Source: a virus. From it: DNA of 42,286 nucleotides. The stretch is taken from positions 1 to 42,286 of the IMG/VR virus record IMGVR_UViG_3300002231_001577, one strand, 5' to 3'. Shown here in pieces: positions 1 through 7,939 of this stretch. The position numbers were made by a program, and so were the translations under genes. The notes beneath the pieces are model-generated. The model was not told the origin of the DNA. It made no database searches and was given only the letters and a program-made list of their open reading frames with translations. Position 1 is the stretch's first letter, and every line of letters begins with the position of its first letter.

Positions 1-347
1 CCGCCAGCACCAGTATTTATAATACACTGATTTGTAGCGCTATTCACGTTAAACCAAAATGAAAATGAATACGCTCCTGTACCTACCTGCACCAACGCCC
101 CGTCTGTAGAGTTCCAGTACTGTGTAGCGCCATCTTGCCAATTACATAGTGCTTCTGGTGCGGCGGGTGCTAAACGATAATCATCAGTGCCGGTTCTGGT
201 AAGGCTAGAGTCAGTACCGTCAAATTTGTACTTAAACAGGTAATCCGATACGGGGTCAGTCCATACGTCTGTACTGTCTACCTCAAGGACAGTAGACGCA
301 GGTATTGTTAGCTCAGTAGCCGCTGGTATTGTGAATTGTTTGGCCAC
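1..347 (-). CDS. LamG-domain tail/appendage protein, N-terminal part (runs off left end)
   Basis: This is an open frame from a GTG at 347-345 to the left edge, 115 complete codons, with no stop. The start is chosen because GGAG lies 9 bases upstream inside the end of the preceding gene and its stop is adjacent. The protein begins AKQFTIPAATELTIPAS and later has FSFWFNVNSATNQ, which resembles the first strands of a concanavalin A-like/LamG jelly-roll fold. Such domains in phages sit on tail fibres or appendages and bind glycans. The two bases left over at the edge combine with base 42286 to give a glycine codon in frame with the partial gene at the right end, so both are probably one gene of about 440 residues or slightly more. 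The fold is recognised by pattern only. Confidence 0.7.
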   Translation of the reverse strand, partial: MAKQFTIPAATELTIPASTVLEVDSTDVWTDPVSDYLFKYKFDGTDSSLTRTGTDDYRLAPAAPEALCNWQDGATQYWNSTDGALVQVGTGAYSFSFWFNVNSATNQCIINTGAG

Positions 348-779
348 CTAGCCAAGCTCCACACTGTAAGTAGTTCCGGATTCTCTGCGTTCTATAAACA
401 TCTGCCCGCCTTCGAATCTGAACCACATAGTTCCGTTGACAGGTGCTACCGGCGCCGTAGTGAATACTGTCATAGCAATTGTGGTTCCCACTTCAGAGTT
501 AGGCTCCATGTGATCGTCAGATTCAATCTTCTGCCACAGGCTGACATTATCAGCCCAGAATAGAGCATCTCCTATATCAAAATAGGTTGAGGCCGGGAAG
601 ATCGAAGCATCGTCTTCAAAAGATCCAGCTACAGAAACTCTGTACATATCTCCGTCACTAGGAGAAGCTGGGAGGTTTGCTGCGAGAGTAGCGTCAAGTG
701 AGCCCTTGTAGTCAATACTACCAGGATCGCCGCCAGCTCCACCACCGCCTCCGAAAGGTAAGCTAAAAGGGCCAGCCAT
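348..779 (-). CDS. putative virion appendage protein, 143 aa
   Basis: The product starts MAGPFSLPFGGGGGAGGDPG, a glycine-rich flexible head. A segment GDMYRVSVAGSF followed by YFDIGDALFWAD and LWQKIES matches the small beta domain often seen in phage tail-fibre and appendage proteins. A C-terminal part with MWFRFEGGQMFIERRESG may be another beta unit. The ATG overlaps the stop of the upstream gene as TAATG, so the two are translationally coupled. The gene sits between the capsid block and the LamG tail gene, which fits a structural role. No enzymatic motif is seen. Function is inferred from context and motif style only. Confidence 0.7.
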   Translation of the reverse strand: MAGPFSLPFGGGGGAGGDPGSIDYKGSLDATLAANLPASPSDGDMYRVSVAGSFEDDASIFPASTYFDIGDALFWADNVSLWQKIESDDHMEPNSEVGTTIAMTVFTTAPVAPVNGTMWFRFEGGQMFIERRESGTTYSVELG

Positions 780-1126
780 TATTTTCTCCTTGCTGTGTAA
801 ATCGCTACGGACAGTGTATCAGCTGTGCCGACACGTACAAGTCTATATCTTCCAGGGCCATAGGAGGTTTGTGCTCTGGCTGGTGTTGATGCTTCAAGCT
901 CTATTCCTAAATCTTCCCACACATCATCACCATTCCCGTCAGGCACAGAAAACTGTACTTTGATGGTGTCAGCTACCAGGCCCCGCGCATAGATAGTAGC
1001 GGTGTGGTCGACAGTGAATGGGAGGGTAGTGAAGGCAGCGGTGCTGCTGATTATCGGCGCCTCTGTGGTTCCGTCAAAAACTTGGTGGTACTTAAAAGGT
1101 CCTAGTGCAGGAAGTGATGCTCCCAT
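779..1126 (-). CDS. small structural protein of unknown function, 115 aa
   Basis: A 115-residue acidic, beta-rich protein starting MGASLPALGPFKYHQVFDG. It has no membrane segment or known catalytic motif. It lies directly after the capsid gene terminator and before two appendage-type genes, a position used for head decoration or tail-attachment proteins in other phages. The sequence IYARGLVADTIKVQFSVPDG followed by VWEDLGIELEAST looks like a compact immunoglobulin-like or jelly-roll beta domain. It ends in the basic tail TARRK. Because a strong terminator precedes it on the transcribed strand, it is expressed either by read-through or from its own promoter, which I could not find. Confidence 0.65.
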   Translation of the reverse strand: MGASLPALGPFKYHQVFDGTTEAPIISSTAAFTTLPFTVDHTATIYARGLVADTIKVQFSVPDGNGDDVWEDLGIELEASTPARAQTSYGPGRYRLVRVGTADTLSVAIYTARRK

Positions 1127-1149
1127 TTATTTCTCCTATGGCGATACGT

Positions 1150-1188
1150 AAAAAGAAATCCCGCCCGAGGATACAGCTCGGGCGGGAT
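1150..1188 (-). terminator. rho-independent terminator after the capsid gene
   Basis: A perfect 12-bp stem (1158-1169 paired with 1177-1188, arm ATCCCGCCCGAG) with a 7-base loop is followed on the minus strand by TTCTTTTTA. It starts 8 bases past the capsid stop at 1196-1198. A terminator at this point separates highly expressed head genes from the downstream tail genes, as seen after capsid genes in many phages. Confidence 0.88.
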
Positions 1189-1195
1189 ATTCGGA

Positions 1196-2383
1196 TTAAC
1201 CTGCTGCTGTTGCGCCGGTTATAAGTGCGAGGGTAGCTTTAGAGCCGTACTCTAAGCCAATCTCAGAACGCCATACGTCAGAGCCACCATCAACGCCATC
1301 TTTGACAACGTCGGTTTCAAACTCAACAATGGGTGCGCCATTAAGAACGCGCATACGGACCTGGTCTTGGTCGTATATAATTCCACCATTGGCCAGGTTT
1401 CCAGTCTTTGGTGAATTGTTCGTGAATAGCGAAAGTCAAGTTTCCGAAGGGGCTCATGTATTCCATGACAGCCATTCCGTATTTCTTGTTTTCCATTGTC
1501 ACCTCAAGTTTGCCTTTGGCAAAAGTGTTGATAACAGAGATCAACCTGCGAGAAGCCAAACAGACTTTGTTCTGCGAACCATAAGCAAAAGCTTTGGTTT
1601 CAAGGAACTGGTCCCAAGCAGCTTCAGTCAAGGTTCCACCAGCTGCCAAAGTGTTGTCGATACCAGCTGTTTGAGCATCTTCGATGAACTCAAGCAGGCC
1701 AGACATTGACCGGCGAGGCTGAGAGCCACTTCCGTTTTCAATAGAACGGCGACCGAAAATGAAAGCTTTTTCCATCTTGCGCTTGTGTTCACGGGTTTTT
1801 TCGTCACGCCTGTTGTGGATGGCTTGGGGTCGACAATCAAATCGGTACGCATGAAAGTCTTTGAGTACTCAGTCACGGTACGGATAATTTGAGTGTAAGA
1901 GAAGTTGTCATTCAACTTCACTGCGATTGCCTGAGGCAGGTCGGATGCCTCAGTCTGCGCATCAGAGATATTGTAAACAATATCTTCGTCAGCTATAGCT
2001 GCTGCGGTAGTTCCGTCTACGCCACGAACGATGGTGAGGTTGTTGCCAGACACAGCTGTGATACGGATGTGTTCTCCGTATGCTCCAGTGGTCTTGTCAA
2101 CGATAATACAGGTTTCCTCAGGAAGGAACTTGGTGCCGTCGTCAACAACCAGAGTAGTGGTTACATTGTCAATCGCACCATTCACTGTGTCAGTATCGGG
2201 GCGATCATCGTTATCAAACCACTCAAACTTAGGCTGCATGCAGCTAGTTGAGGGAAGAGCTTGACTTAATGTCAAGAAGGGGGAAATCGATGGCCACAGT
2301 TTATAGATCTGTGGGCTTAGATCGATGGGGATATTCTTTTGGTTAATATTGCCGGTACTTTGACGGCCTACTATCTGGGTCAT
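1196..2383 (-). CDS. major capsid protein, SU10/DUF5309-like, with two frame breaks
   Basis: Forms the icosahedral shell (HK97-type fold family). The merged protein is 395 residues. It starts MTQIVGRQSTGNINQKN with AAAGGA 9 bases upstream. Family landmarks are TEYSKTFMRTDLIVDPKPSTTG, then KMEKAFIFGRRS, and a C-terminal part with IIYDQDQVRMRVL and VWRSEIGLEYGSKATLAL. As read, the frame breaks twice. A base is missing in the six-A run at 1796-1801, after about residue 196. A base is extra (or two are missing) near 1404-1412. The two errors compensate exactly: 1188 bases is 396 codons. Without repair the first frame ends at 1628. It follows the scaffold gene and precedes a terminator. A mid-protein programmed shift is unlikely because both parts are needed for the fold. 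Confidence 0.88.
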
Positions 2384-2403
2384 GTTACTGTCCTTTCATT
2401 GGT

Positions 2404-3396
2404 TTAAGTTGGAGTTTCTAGCCTCCTACCAAATATAGCCATCTCTTTCTCTGCTTCTGCGTCGGTTGGGCCTGAGCCGTTACTTAATGCTGAACCAGGT
2501 GACATGGGTACAAATGGCTGTTCCTCAGCTGGAGGCTTCTGCTGAGTACTCTTCATATCAATAGCATAGATTATCTTAGCTGCTTCAATAGGGTCCATGC
2601 CACCATAAAACAGCTTGTTATACGCTTCTGCTTTTGATCTGATTGCTTCTTCTGTAACCCCTGCTTCGACCAAAAAAGTCTTGGCGTTATTCAGCTGCCT
2701 GTTTTGAAGTGCTACTTTTTTCTGCTCCTCAGTCTGCTTGAGATTCTCTTCAAGCTTCGTTGTGGTCCCGGTAGCTTTAGCCAACTCTTGTTTGACTGCT
2801 GATAACTCGGATGCAGATTGCTCACTGAGCTGGCGGAACGCGGTAGCAATGTCATTCAGAACTCCTAGCTCTGGTTTGTCTTTTGCTATCTGCGCAATCC
2901 CATCAATCAGTTTGCTGGTATCATCATTCAAAATAGACGTTGGCTGTGTTTCCTGCGGCTTATCAACTAACTGCTTATTCATAGAATACATGAGCTCATT
3001 GAATTTAGCTGGGTCAGTGCTGCGAAGGTCCTGAAGCTCCTTTGCCTGCTGAAGAGTAATCTGGTCATAAGACTTCAATTGCTCTGCCTGCTGGAGTAGC
3101 TCCGCTTCCTTTTGCTTCAACTCTGCCTGGTTACGAAAAAACGTTTCCCCTTTACGAATCCGATCTACAACCTCCTCAGGTGACAAAGTGAGTTTGGCTT
3201 CTTCGCCATTAACTTTAGTTGTCATCTGCAACCTTCCATCCTCACTCACCGCGTACGGTATTTCCGGAACCTCTGGAGCTGCGGGTGTCGCTGCTACAGG
3301 TGCTGTAACCTGCTCGGACCAATGACTGGCTTCCGGAGCTGGTGCGGCTGGTGCGGCTGGTGCGGCTGGTGTTGCTGTGGCTGTCTCTTCACTCAT
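2404..3396 (-). CDS. capsid scaffolding protein
   Basis: A 330-residue, highly charged, mostly helical protein directly between the portal and capsid genes, the usual place for the internal scaffold that templates procapsid assembly. Residues 7-25 are an Ala-Pro low-complexity stretch. Residues about 85-115 and 190-235 are heptad-rich coiled coil with many Glu, Gln and Lys. The C-terminal region has the short basic sequence FGRRLETPT, a kind of tail that contacts coat protein in other scaffolds. The start ATG has AGGAGA 8 bases upstream. No protease motif (such as a Ser-His dyad) is seen. Assignment rests on synteny and composition and is good but not proven. Confidence 0.82.
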   Translation of the reverse strand: MSEETATATPAAPAAPAAPAPEASHWSEQVTAPVAATPAAPEVPEIPYAVSEDGRLQMTTKVNGEEAKLTLSPEEVVDRIRKGETFFRNQAELKQKEAELLQQAEQLKSYDQITLQQAKELQDLRSTDPAKFNELMYSMNKQLVDKPQETQPTSILNDDTSKLIDGIAQIAKDKPELGVLNDIATAFRQLSEQSASELSAVKQELAKATGTTTKLEENLKQTEEQKKVALQNRQLNNAKTFLVEAGVTEEAIRSKAEAYNKLFYGGMDPIEAAKIIYAIDMKSTQQKPPAEEQPFVPMSPGSALSNGSGPTDAEAEKEMAIFGRRLETPT

Positions 3397-3481
3397 AAAA
3401 AGTATCTCCTACTTTGACGCGACATTTTTGTCGTGGGTCCCAAATCGAAAGGGCGGAGTGCCTGGTTTCGAGCAACTTCAT
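3389..3481 (-). CDS. possible 30-aa peptide between portal and scaffold
   Basis: A short frame starts one base after the portal stop and ends inside the first codons of the scaffold gene (ATGAGTGA overlap). The peptide begins MKLLETRHSALSIWDP and continues with RQKCRVKVGDTFYE, a normal-looking composition. No good ribosome site is visible, the nearest GGAG being about 15 bases upstream, so translation would depend on coupling to the portal gene. It may only be a leader that couples portal and scaffold translation. Unrecognised. Confidence 0.35.
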   Translation of the reverse strand: MKLLETRHSALSIWDPRQKCRVKVGDTFYE

Positions 3482-3482
3482 A

Positions 3483-5421
3483 TTAGGCTACTGGCGGGGC
3501 TCCTGCAGGGGCGCCTTGTGCAGGGGGCGATTGCTGGCCCTGTACCTGACTTTCCAACTCTGCAATACGCTGCCTCAGCTTCCTACTCTGTCTTATGTCG
3601 CGTATTATAGCGCGACGGTTTGGCCAATCAAGTGCTTCAATCACATGAGGTAGCAAGTCTTGCCCTGCCTCCCCAGCATATTGAATCATGTTGGTCATGT
3701 CCTGCGCCAAGGCTTGCTTGTCCCTGGCCTGCATTGGGTGCACAGATACGCGGTATTTGTAGCGCCCCTCAAAAATGTTGTTCTTGAACTCAATAACTCC
3801 CTTCGCCTGAACTGCGCGCTTCGCATCATCAAGACTTTGAAACGTACCAGCTGCCTGAAGTGCATCAACTTCCTGTTGAAACTCTGGGTTGGGCTCTTGG
3901 ATTGTAATTTCACGGAATGGGGAATTGAGCTCTTTCTGTACTTTAGGATCGTTTAGGGCCTGCTGTACCAGTGGCGCCATGTTGGGATCTTCAAAATCTG
4001 TCACTCCCTCATCGTTCGATAGGTAGATAATTCTCCCAGCTTTGTAATACTGCTGCATGAGGTCAACCATCATTTCCCCAAGGACCTGCATAGCGGAATT
4101 GTTCATGCGAATCATCTCCCTCATTCTTCCCATGCTGGCCTCAAAGGCGGCCTTTACTGATCCTGGTCTTTGGCTGGCTGCGACTTGACCTGTGATCGCA
4201 TCCGTAATTCCAGAAGTTCTGCGTACATCTGCTTTCTTGCTTTCGAGGTGTTTGAATACATCACCGGATACGCTGGCTCCTTGTTCTGTTTTGATTGCTG
4301 TGTTGATATCCTCAGCTTCAACCTCAGTAAGAGACGCGGGAGCATTCGTGTACGTGTCAGTATCCACTGCGCCAGCGATAGCGTAGGTTTTTGGATTGCC
4401 CATAGACTTAATATTGTCCATAATAGCAGCCTCCAGCTCATTAACCTCAAGCTGTTGCAACTTAATTGGGCCAACAATCGAAGTCCCATAAAATTCCTCC
4501 ACGTTCTCAATACAATCGTATTTAACATATGGCCAGTCGCCTTCCTGACCCTTCGAATTTATACGGGTTTTTACGGTCTTCTAATTTCACTCTACCTGTG
4601 AATTTCACAACTCGCCCTCTCGGGTATTTCCTCATGCTCTTCTTAATATCTTTTTCGTCGGTTCCTGCCACGTCCTGCTCTACCATTGTAGAATCAATAA
4701 ACCAGACTTCCCACAGCCAAACAGACTGTGCATTTACTTCGTCTTTTCTGTCGTTGTGGTAGGCGTCATAGAGCTCGCGCCCAATATTTTGGCTGGAAGT
4801 TGCGCGCTTCAAGCGCTCATGCAGGTCAGGGTAGGTTTCAAGTAGCGTTGAAAGAGGAACTCTCTTTCTCTCAGCTACCCACCTAGCCTCATCCATATTG
4901 TCAGCAAATGGGTCAACAACCAGGTTTTGCGGTTTCACCACATCAGCTTGTATCTCTTTTTCTTTGGGGTCCCACCAAACTTTCCAAAATGCAGTGCCCT
5001 TCACCAGGCCATATCTCCACATCCTGGCGTTCTTTCTTTCAATTTCAAGATCATCAAATAAGAATCCAAGGTGGGATCCTATCATCTCAGCAACTTCCTG
5101 AGTGCCTCCCGCTCTTGGGTAGCAAAACGATTCTGGGGGCTGGTCGGTAACTACAGCGTGAATTGTCTCAACGGCCTCGTACACCATAGGCACAACGGGG
5201 AGTGAACGCCAAGTTGCGCGCTTACTTTGCTCTGTAGCGCTCCACATCTTGCCAAGGTAGAACTCATCGTTCTCCTGCCACTCATCCAACCATTCAGACA
5301 TACCATCCATGCCTATCTCAATCTGGCGATTTAGCCCAGCAATTAGGTCAGCATCAGCTCCTTGTTGCGCCGGAGAGTTTCCCACTTCTCCTGCAAAAGG
5401 GGCATCAAGTTTGCTGGTCAT
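3483..5421 (-). CDS. portal protein (one frame break)
   Basis: Dodecameric ring at the capsid vertex through which terminase pumps DNA and to which the tail attaches. The merged length is 645 residues, within the usual range for large P22-type portals. Conserved-looking regions are LNRQIEIGMDGMSEWLDEW followed by YLGKMWS near the N-terminus, PQNLVVDPFADNMDEARWV (crown/wing region), and SGITDAITGQ and QRPGSVKAAFE in the second half. The C-terminus is a Gln/Pro/Ala-rich tail after coiled coil. An extra G in the GGG run at 4549-4551 breaks the frame. Removing it joins KFEG to QEGDWPYVKYD, and 1939 minus 1 bases is exactly 646 codons. It lies downstream of the terminase and overlaps the preceding small gene by 17 bases. 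Confidence 0.88.
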
Positions 5422-5650
5422 ACTTAGCTTCTAGCCTTTTCTTTTTCTCTGAATGAGTCTCCATTTTCCTGGGAGAGGGTAGATTGTCAAGGGCTTTCTT
5501 CTCACTCGCTGCAATCTCTTGGGCTCTCTCGTTGGGCAAATGGGACCTTGCTTTCACAGAACGCGACTTCTTCAACACAGCCAAATCACGCTCCATCAAA
5601 GTAACGCGCTCAGTGAGCTCCAGTACCTTTTCAAGTAAAACGTTATCCAT
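5405..5650 (-). CDS. small coiled-coil protein between terminase and portal, 81 aa
   Basis: An 81-residue charged protein. Residues 3-28 form an amphipathic heptad pattern (LLEKVLELTERVTLMERDLA), followed by a Lys/Arg-rich tail. Its ATG overlaps the large terminase stop as TAATG and its stop lies inside the portal start, so it is tightly coupled to packaging genes. It could be a packaging accessory or a minor head protein. No family is recognised and no catalytic residue is evident. Confidence 0.65.
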   Translation of the reverse strand: MDNVLLEKVLELTERVTLMERDLAVLKKSRSVKARSHLPNERAQEIAASEKKALDNLPSPRKMETHSEKKKRLEAKYDQQT

Positions 5651-7230
5651 TATCTTCCAACTCCCGAACCTAATCCAGTGTTTAATTGTTTACGCCTGGC
5701 CTTCCTGGCGGCATTTGCTGCGGCTTGTACTTCATTTATAATAATCGTTCCCGGCCTTTTGTCCATAGCAAAATTTAGGGAGGCGTTTACGTACGCCCTA
5801 GATTTTGGGCTGCAGGCCCAGTAGCGTATGTTGTCCATCATCTCATCCTTCTCTTTCTTTGGCTGCCCAGAATTGTCCGGCTTCCAAGAATATAGGCTAA
5901 ATTCCTCCACAGTCTGCCTGCAATTGGCTGTCACGTAAAGAGTGGGTGCTCTGGTGTCATCAAAAAATAACATGCGCTTTATTGCGTTTATCCCTTTAGT
6001 TACTGTCTTTACACAGTTTTTACAGGCAATGCCATTGGCTCGAAACTCTTGAGATATGGATTTTCCGTCTGTCCTGGCGCGTTTGTTCCCTGAGTAATCA
6101 ATGATGTTTTCCACGATTTTGTGCTCATAGGAGATTGAGCGCCTCTTAATCCACTCCGCTACTTGAGACACAATCCCTTGCTCATTGAGCTCTTCAAATA
6201 TGATGGCCCTCCCATCTGGCATCCCAGCTACCCACAAAACAGCAATTGGTTTGGATTCGTGCGGGTCAATTATTCTCCAGACTTCCTTAGCTGTGTCCAG
6301 GCAAGTTTCCGTGAGCGGCGGAATCACATGCACTCCGCGATTGAATTTATCGTAAATCAATCCCTTTCGGATCTGCCAGGCACCATGCACACGCGCGTTG
6401 TACTCAACCTCATCTGCTTCGGTGATATCCTCCATCATGGAGTTTTTGGCTGCGTCTGTCATGAAGGTGTTGTCCTGCAGCGACATTTGCCACAGGCGGT
6501 ATTCTGAATCCGGCTTGTTTGCTTTCTCGTAAAGCGCTGTTTGCATCCAAGTGGTTCCCTCCAGGTTGGGGGTGGCAGTCATCCACAAATACAAACGCCC
6601 AGCCAACTTCTCATCCTGCTTGTAATCATCACCAGCTGGAACACGGGTTATCAACTCATTCCATTTCTTAGGCGTCGGGATACATTCCTCATCAATCCAT
6701 ATCCAATTGGCACGAACGCCCTGGTAGGTATCTCGTTTTGCTTTCGATGTTATGAACGTAATTGTTGATCCGTCTTTTCCATGAATAACACCTATAGCTT
6801 CGTCTTTAGCGTATACAATATTGGGTTGTCCGCTGCGTTTTTTAGCAATAGCATCGTCAGGCATATACTGGAGCAACTTGGATTGAGGACCACCAGGCAA
6901 CTTCTGCTGGTCCCTCGAAACCACCACAACAATGCCATGTGTAGGCCCCACCACAGAATTAACCCAAGGTTTATAAGGGTGGCTTTTCGTGAACCAGAAG
7001 ATTGCTTCGGCGCAACCACATAAAGTTTTTCCGGAAGAATTAGCTCCAAGCGCGAAGCGTATACGAGCGTTTGAGGAGTGAAACTCCAGCTGTTTGGGGT
7101 GTGGTGTGTAAGCATATATGTTCCTCTTCCCGACTGCTCTGAGTTGCTTGTCGCGTACATCTTCCCTCTCCTTTAATTCTTCCTCAAGTTCTGCTTTCCT
7201 TCGTAGCAGCGCCTCTTTACTAACAGTCAA
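5650..7230 (-). CDS. terL: terminase large subunit (packaging ATPase-nuclease)
   Basis: Motor that cuts concatemeric DNA and drives it through the portal. Numbered from the TTG at 7230, the Walker A motif GANSSGKT is at residues 62-69. Walker B WIWIDEE ends at about 182, and the coupling motif TATPN is near 218-222. The C-terminal RNase H-like nuclease half has acidic positions in RIIDPHE and NIIDYSGN. Its length of about 526 residues is typical. I prefer the TTG at 7230 because AGGAGG at 7240-7245 sits 9 bases upstream. An in-frame TTG at 7263 has no such site. The start overlaps the end of the small subunit gene. The frame is intact. Confidence 0.93.
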   Translation of the reverse strand: MTVSKEALLRRKAELEEELKEREDVRDKQLRAVGKRNIYAYTPHPKQLEFHSSNARIRFALGANSSGKTLCGCAEAIFWFTKSHPYKPWVNSVVGPTHGIVVVVSRDQQKLPGGPQSKLLQYMPDDAIAKKRSGQPNIVYAKDEAIGVIHGKDGSTITFITSKAKRDTYQGVRANWIWIDEECIPTPKKWNELITRVPAGDDYKQDEKLAGRLYLWMTATPNLEGTTWMQTALYEKANKPDSEYRLWQMSLQDNTFMTDAAKNSMMEDITEADEVEYNARVHGAWQIRKGLIYDKFNRGVHVIPPLTETCLDTAKEVWRIIDPHESKPIAVLWVAGMPDGRAIIFEELNEQGIVSQVAEWIKRRSISYEHKIVENIIDYSGNKRARTDGKSISQEFRANGIACKNCVKTVTKGINAIKRMLFFDDTRAPTLYVTANCRQTVEEFSLYSWKPDNSGQPKKEKDEMMDNIRYWACSPKSRAYVNASLNFAMDKRPGTIIINEVQAAANAARKARRKQLNTGLGSGVGR

Positions 7231-7668
7231 TGCTCGGTTCCTCCTCGGCCAATTGAGCGTCAATCATAGCAAGCTCTTCCTCAGGAGTAGGTGCCGGAAG
7301 TCTCTGCGTCCAGCTCCCCTCCCTCCTCAGAATCTTTCTTGCCACCATACTTAGCTTCAATTCTATTCAGAGCAGAAGCGCCAGACAATAGGTTTTTGAC
7401 TATTGTTGTTTGGTGCCAACATCAAATTGTACCACATGTCCAGCAACTTCTCTGCTGTCTTAACGTCCTGTTTTTCAAGGCAAGTGTCGAGCGTTGTCTT
7501 TACGTAACGTGCAAACTGGTCAGGACCTATGCCCCAATCTTCCTTTACATTGTCAAGAAATTTAGTAACCAGCTTGTGCCTGGTGTCAGAGAGTTTGGCT
7601 TCTTGTTTGGCCTCTTTCGTGGCCATTCGTAGCATCTCGTCAATTGTCTTCGTTCGTTGCTCGCTCAT
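7220..7668 (-). CDS. terS: terminase small subunit candidate (two frame breaks)
   Basis: Likely DNA-recognition subunit of the packaging motor, inferred from its position immediately before the large subunit, size and helical content. The merged protein is 148 residues. It starts MSEQRTKTIDEMLRMATKE with a strong GGAGAGAGGA site. An extra A in the run at 7393-7397 and an extra T at 7298-7299 break the frame. Removing both gives a smooth C-terminus, SALNRIEAKYGGKKDSEEGG then ETPAPTPEEELAMIDAQLAE, ending at the TAG at 7220-7222, and 449 minus 2 bases is exactly 149 codons. The acidic C-terminus overlaps the TTG start of terL. The family is not directly recognised. Confidence 0.72.
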
Positions 7669-7939
7669 AATCCTCTCTCCTTACATACTGTCCATCCGGT
7701 GTAAGGTGGAAGTGGTACTTTCCTACATTCCTATCCCAAAGCAAATTTCCAAAAGGGCCAGCATACTCTCCCTCCTTATAGTACTTGTACTCCACCATGT
7801 TTATAGTTTCAACCTCTCCTACAGAGAACGGGTCACTGTACCCGTCAACTACTGGACAGTATTGGATAGCCCTTCCACCGTCTGCCAAGTGCTCAAACAA
7901 CTCCTGGGCTGTCTTCAGTCTTTCACCCTTTATAGACAT
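7640..7939 (-). CDS. hypothetical protein, 99 aa
   Basis: A 99-residue protein starting MSIKGERLKTAQELFEHLAD, with a helix followed by a beta-rich aromatic part (VEYKYYKEGEYAGPFG, then KYHFHLTPDGQYVRREDYE). It overlaps the polymerase stop by 17 bases and the small terminase start by 29 bases, so it is part of the same transcript. It resembles small phage proteins of unknown role that sit beside polymerase genes. No catalytic or metal-binding motif is evident. Confidence 0.7.
   Translation of the reverse strand: MSIKGERLKTAQELFEHLADGGRAIQYCPVVDGYSDPFSVGEVETINMVEYKYYKEGEYAGPFGNLLWDRNVGKYHFHLTPDGQYVRREDYERATNEDN

Noticed and set aside
1790-1805. Programmed -1 frameshift in the capsid gene
   Set aside because: The heptamer is not of the ideal X XXY YYZ form in frame, the shift is in mid-protein, and a second opposite shift is needed; similar breaks occur across the window.
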